DNA from: Bacteroidia bacterium
Lineage (GTDB): Bacteria > Bacteroidota > Bacteroidia > Cytophagales > Cyclobacteriaceae
Assembly (NCBI GenBank): GCA_012031955.1
Contig: JAAURZ010000107.1
Span: 1-7,409, forward strand
Length of the DNA stretch: 7,409 bases
Direction of reading: 5' to 3'
The first letter of the stretch is position 1. Each line of letters opens with the position of its first letter. The notes below the pieces were generated by a model. The model did not search any database. It was not told the DNA's origin and saw only the letters and a program-made list of their open reading frames with translations. Below are positions 7,201 to 7,409 of this stretch, one piece after another. The position numbers and the translations under genes are program-made.

Positions 7201-7409
7201 ATTGCAAACGATTGTTTGAGAGTGTGCAAGTTAGTCAGGATTTGCCGGATTTTCATGCCCGGGCTGCCGTGAATTGTTGCGCGACGGAAATCAAGGTCAT
7301 AATATTTTACCGCCCGTGCCGACCTATAAAATACTCTTTGGTGTGATTAAAAAAAGACAGAATAATCAGCGGCATCGGGAGCGAAGTTTTTGTCAGGCGG
7401 ATTCCTTCT
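7201..7409 (-). other. region upstream of E2 with no defendable gene
   Basis: These 209 bases precede the E2 start and run to the window edge. Close to the ATG is a small inverted repeat, CAAAC-GATT-GTTTG (7205-7218), a possible operator. Short open stretches touch the right edge on both strands, the longest leftward one about 33 codons, but none resembles a known protein end. I see no clear TAnnTTTG promoter element. Confidence 0.4.

Noticed and set aside
7307..7408. Leftward open stretch of about 33 codons, and a shorter one ending at 7347, both reaching the right edge; also a rightward open stretch across 7305-7409.
   Set aside because: All are short and unlike any family I know, and they overlap one another in different frames. 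Any could be the tail or start of a gene off the window, but none can be supported.

Overview
The window looks like chromosomal DNA of a Bacteroidota bacterium, plausibly of the Cytophagales/Chitinophagales type. The lineage is inferred from protein style: a two-unit M16 peptidase, a TPR protein with a DUF4919-like tail, and a Bacteroidota-type lipoyl E2. In addition, none of the five visible start codons has a GGAGG-type Shine-Dalgarno sequence. No rRNA, tRNA, CRISPR array, insertion sequence or phage gene is visible. The gene content is mostly ordinary housekeeping.

Layout. Positions 1-2091 (+) hold the 3' three quarters of a large M16 (insulinase-like) zinc peptidase; its N-terminal catalytic part lies off the left edge. 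A strong bidirectional terminator at about 2136-2175 separates it from a block of five genes that all read leftwards (-). In order of transcription these are: a 2-oxo acid dehydrogenase E2 acyltransferase (7200-5902); a secreted TPR/DUF4919-like protein (5782-4487); a small ParA/MinD-type ATPase (4367-3745); a 117-residue unknown protein that overlaps it by ATGA (3748-3395); and a PLP-dependent cystathionine gamma-synthase/lyase (3339-2193). The right end (7201-7409) holds the E2 leader and no gene I can defend.

Three of the six genes (M16 peptidase, ParA-like ATPase, cystathionine enzyme) are interrupted by four single-base frameshifts, each in an A/T run. In every case adding or removing one A/T restores a full, family-typical protein with no other damage. 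I read these as probable base-calling errors in a draft assembly rather than pseudogenes, and I annotate the restored genes.

Functionally, E2 belongs to central or branched-chain 2-oxo acid oxidation and the PLP enzyme to sulfur amino acid metabolism. The M16 peptidase and the TPR protein are probably envelope or periplasmic proteins. The part with most room for new biology is the translationally coupled pair of ParA-like ATPase and small unknown protein. Its architecture resembles minimal ParA-type positioning systems, but nothing in the sequence identifies the cargo.
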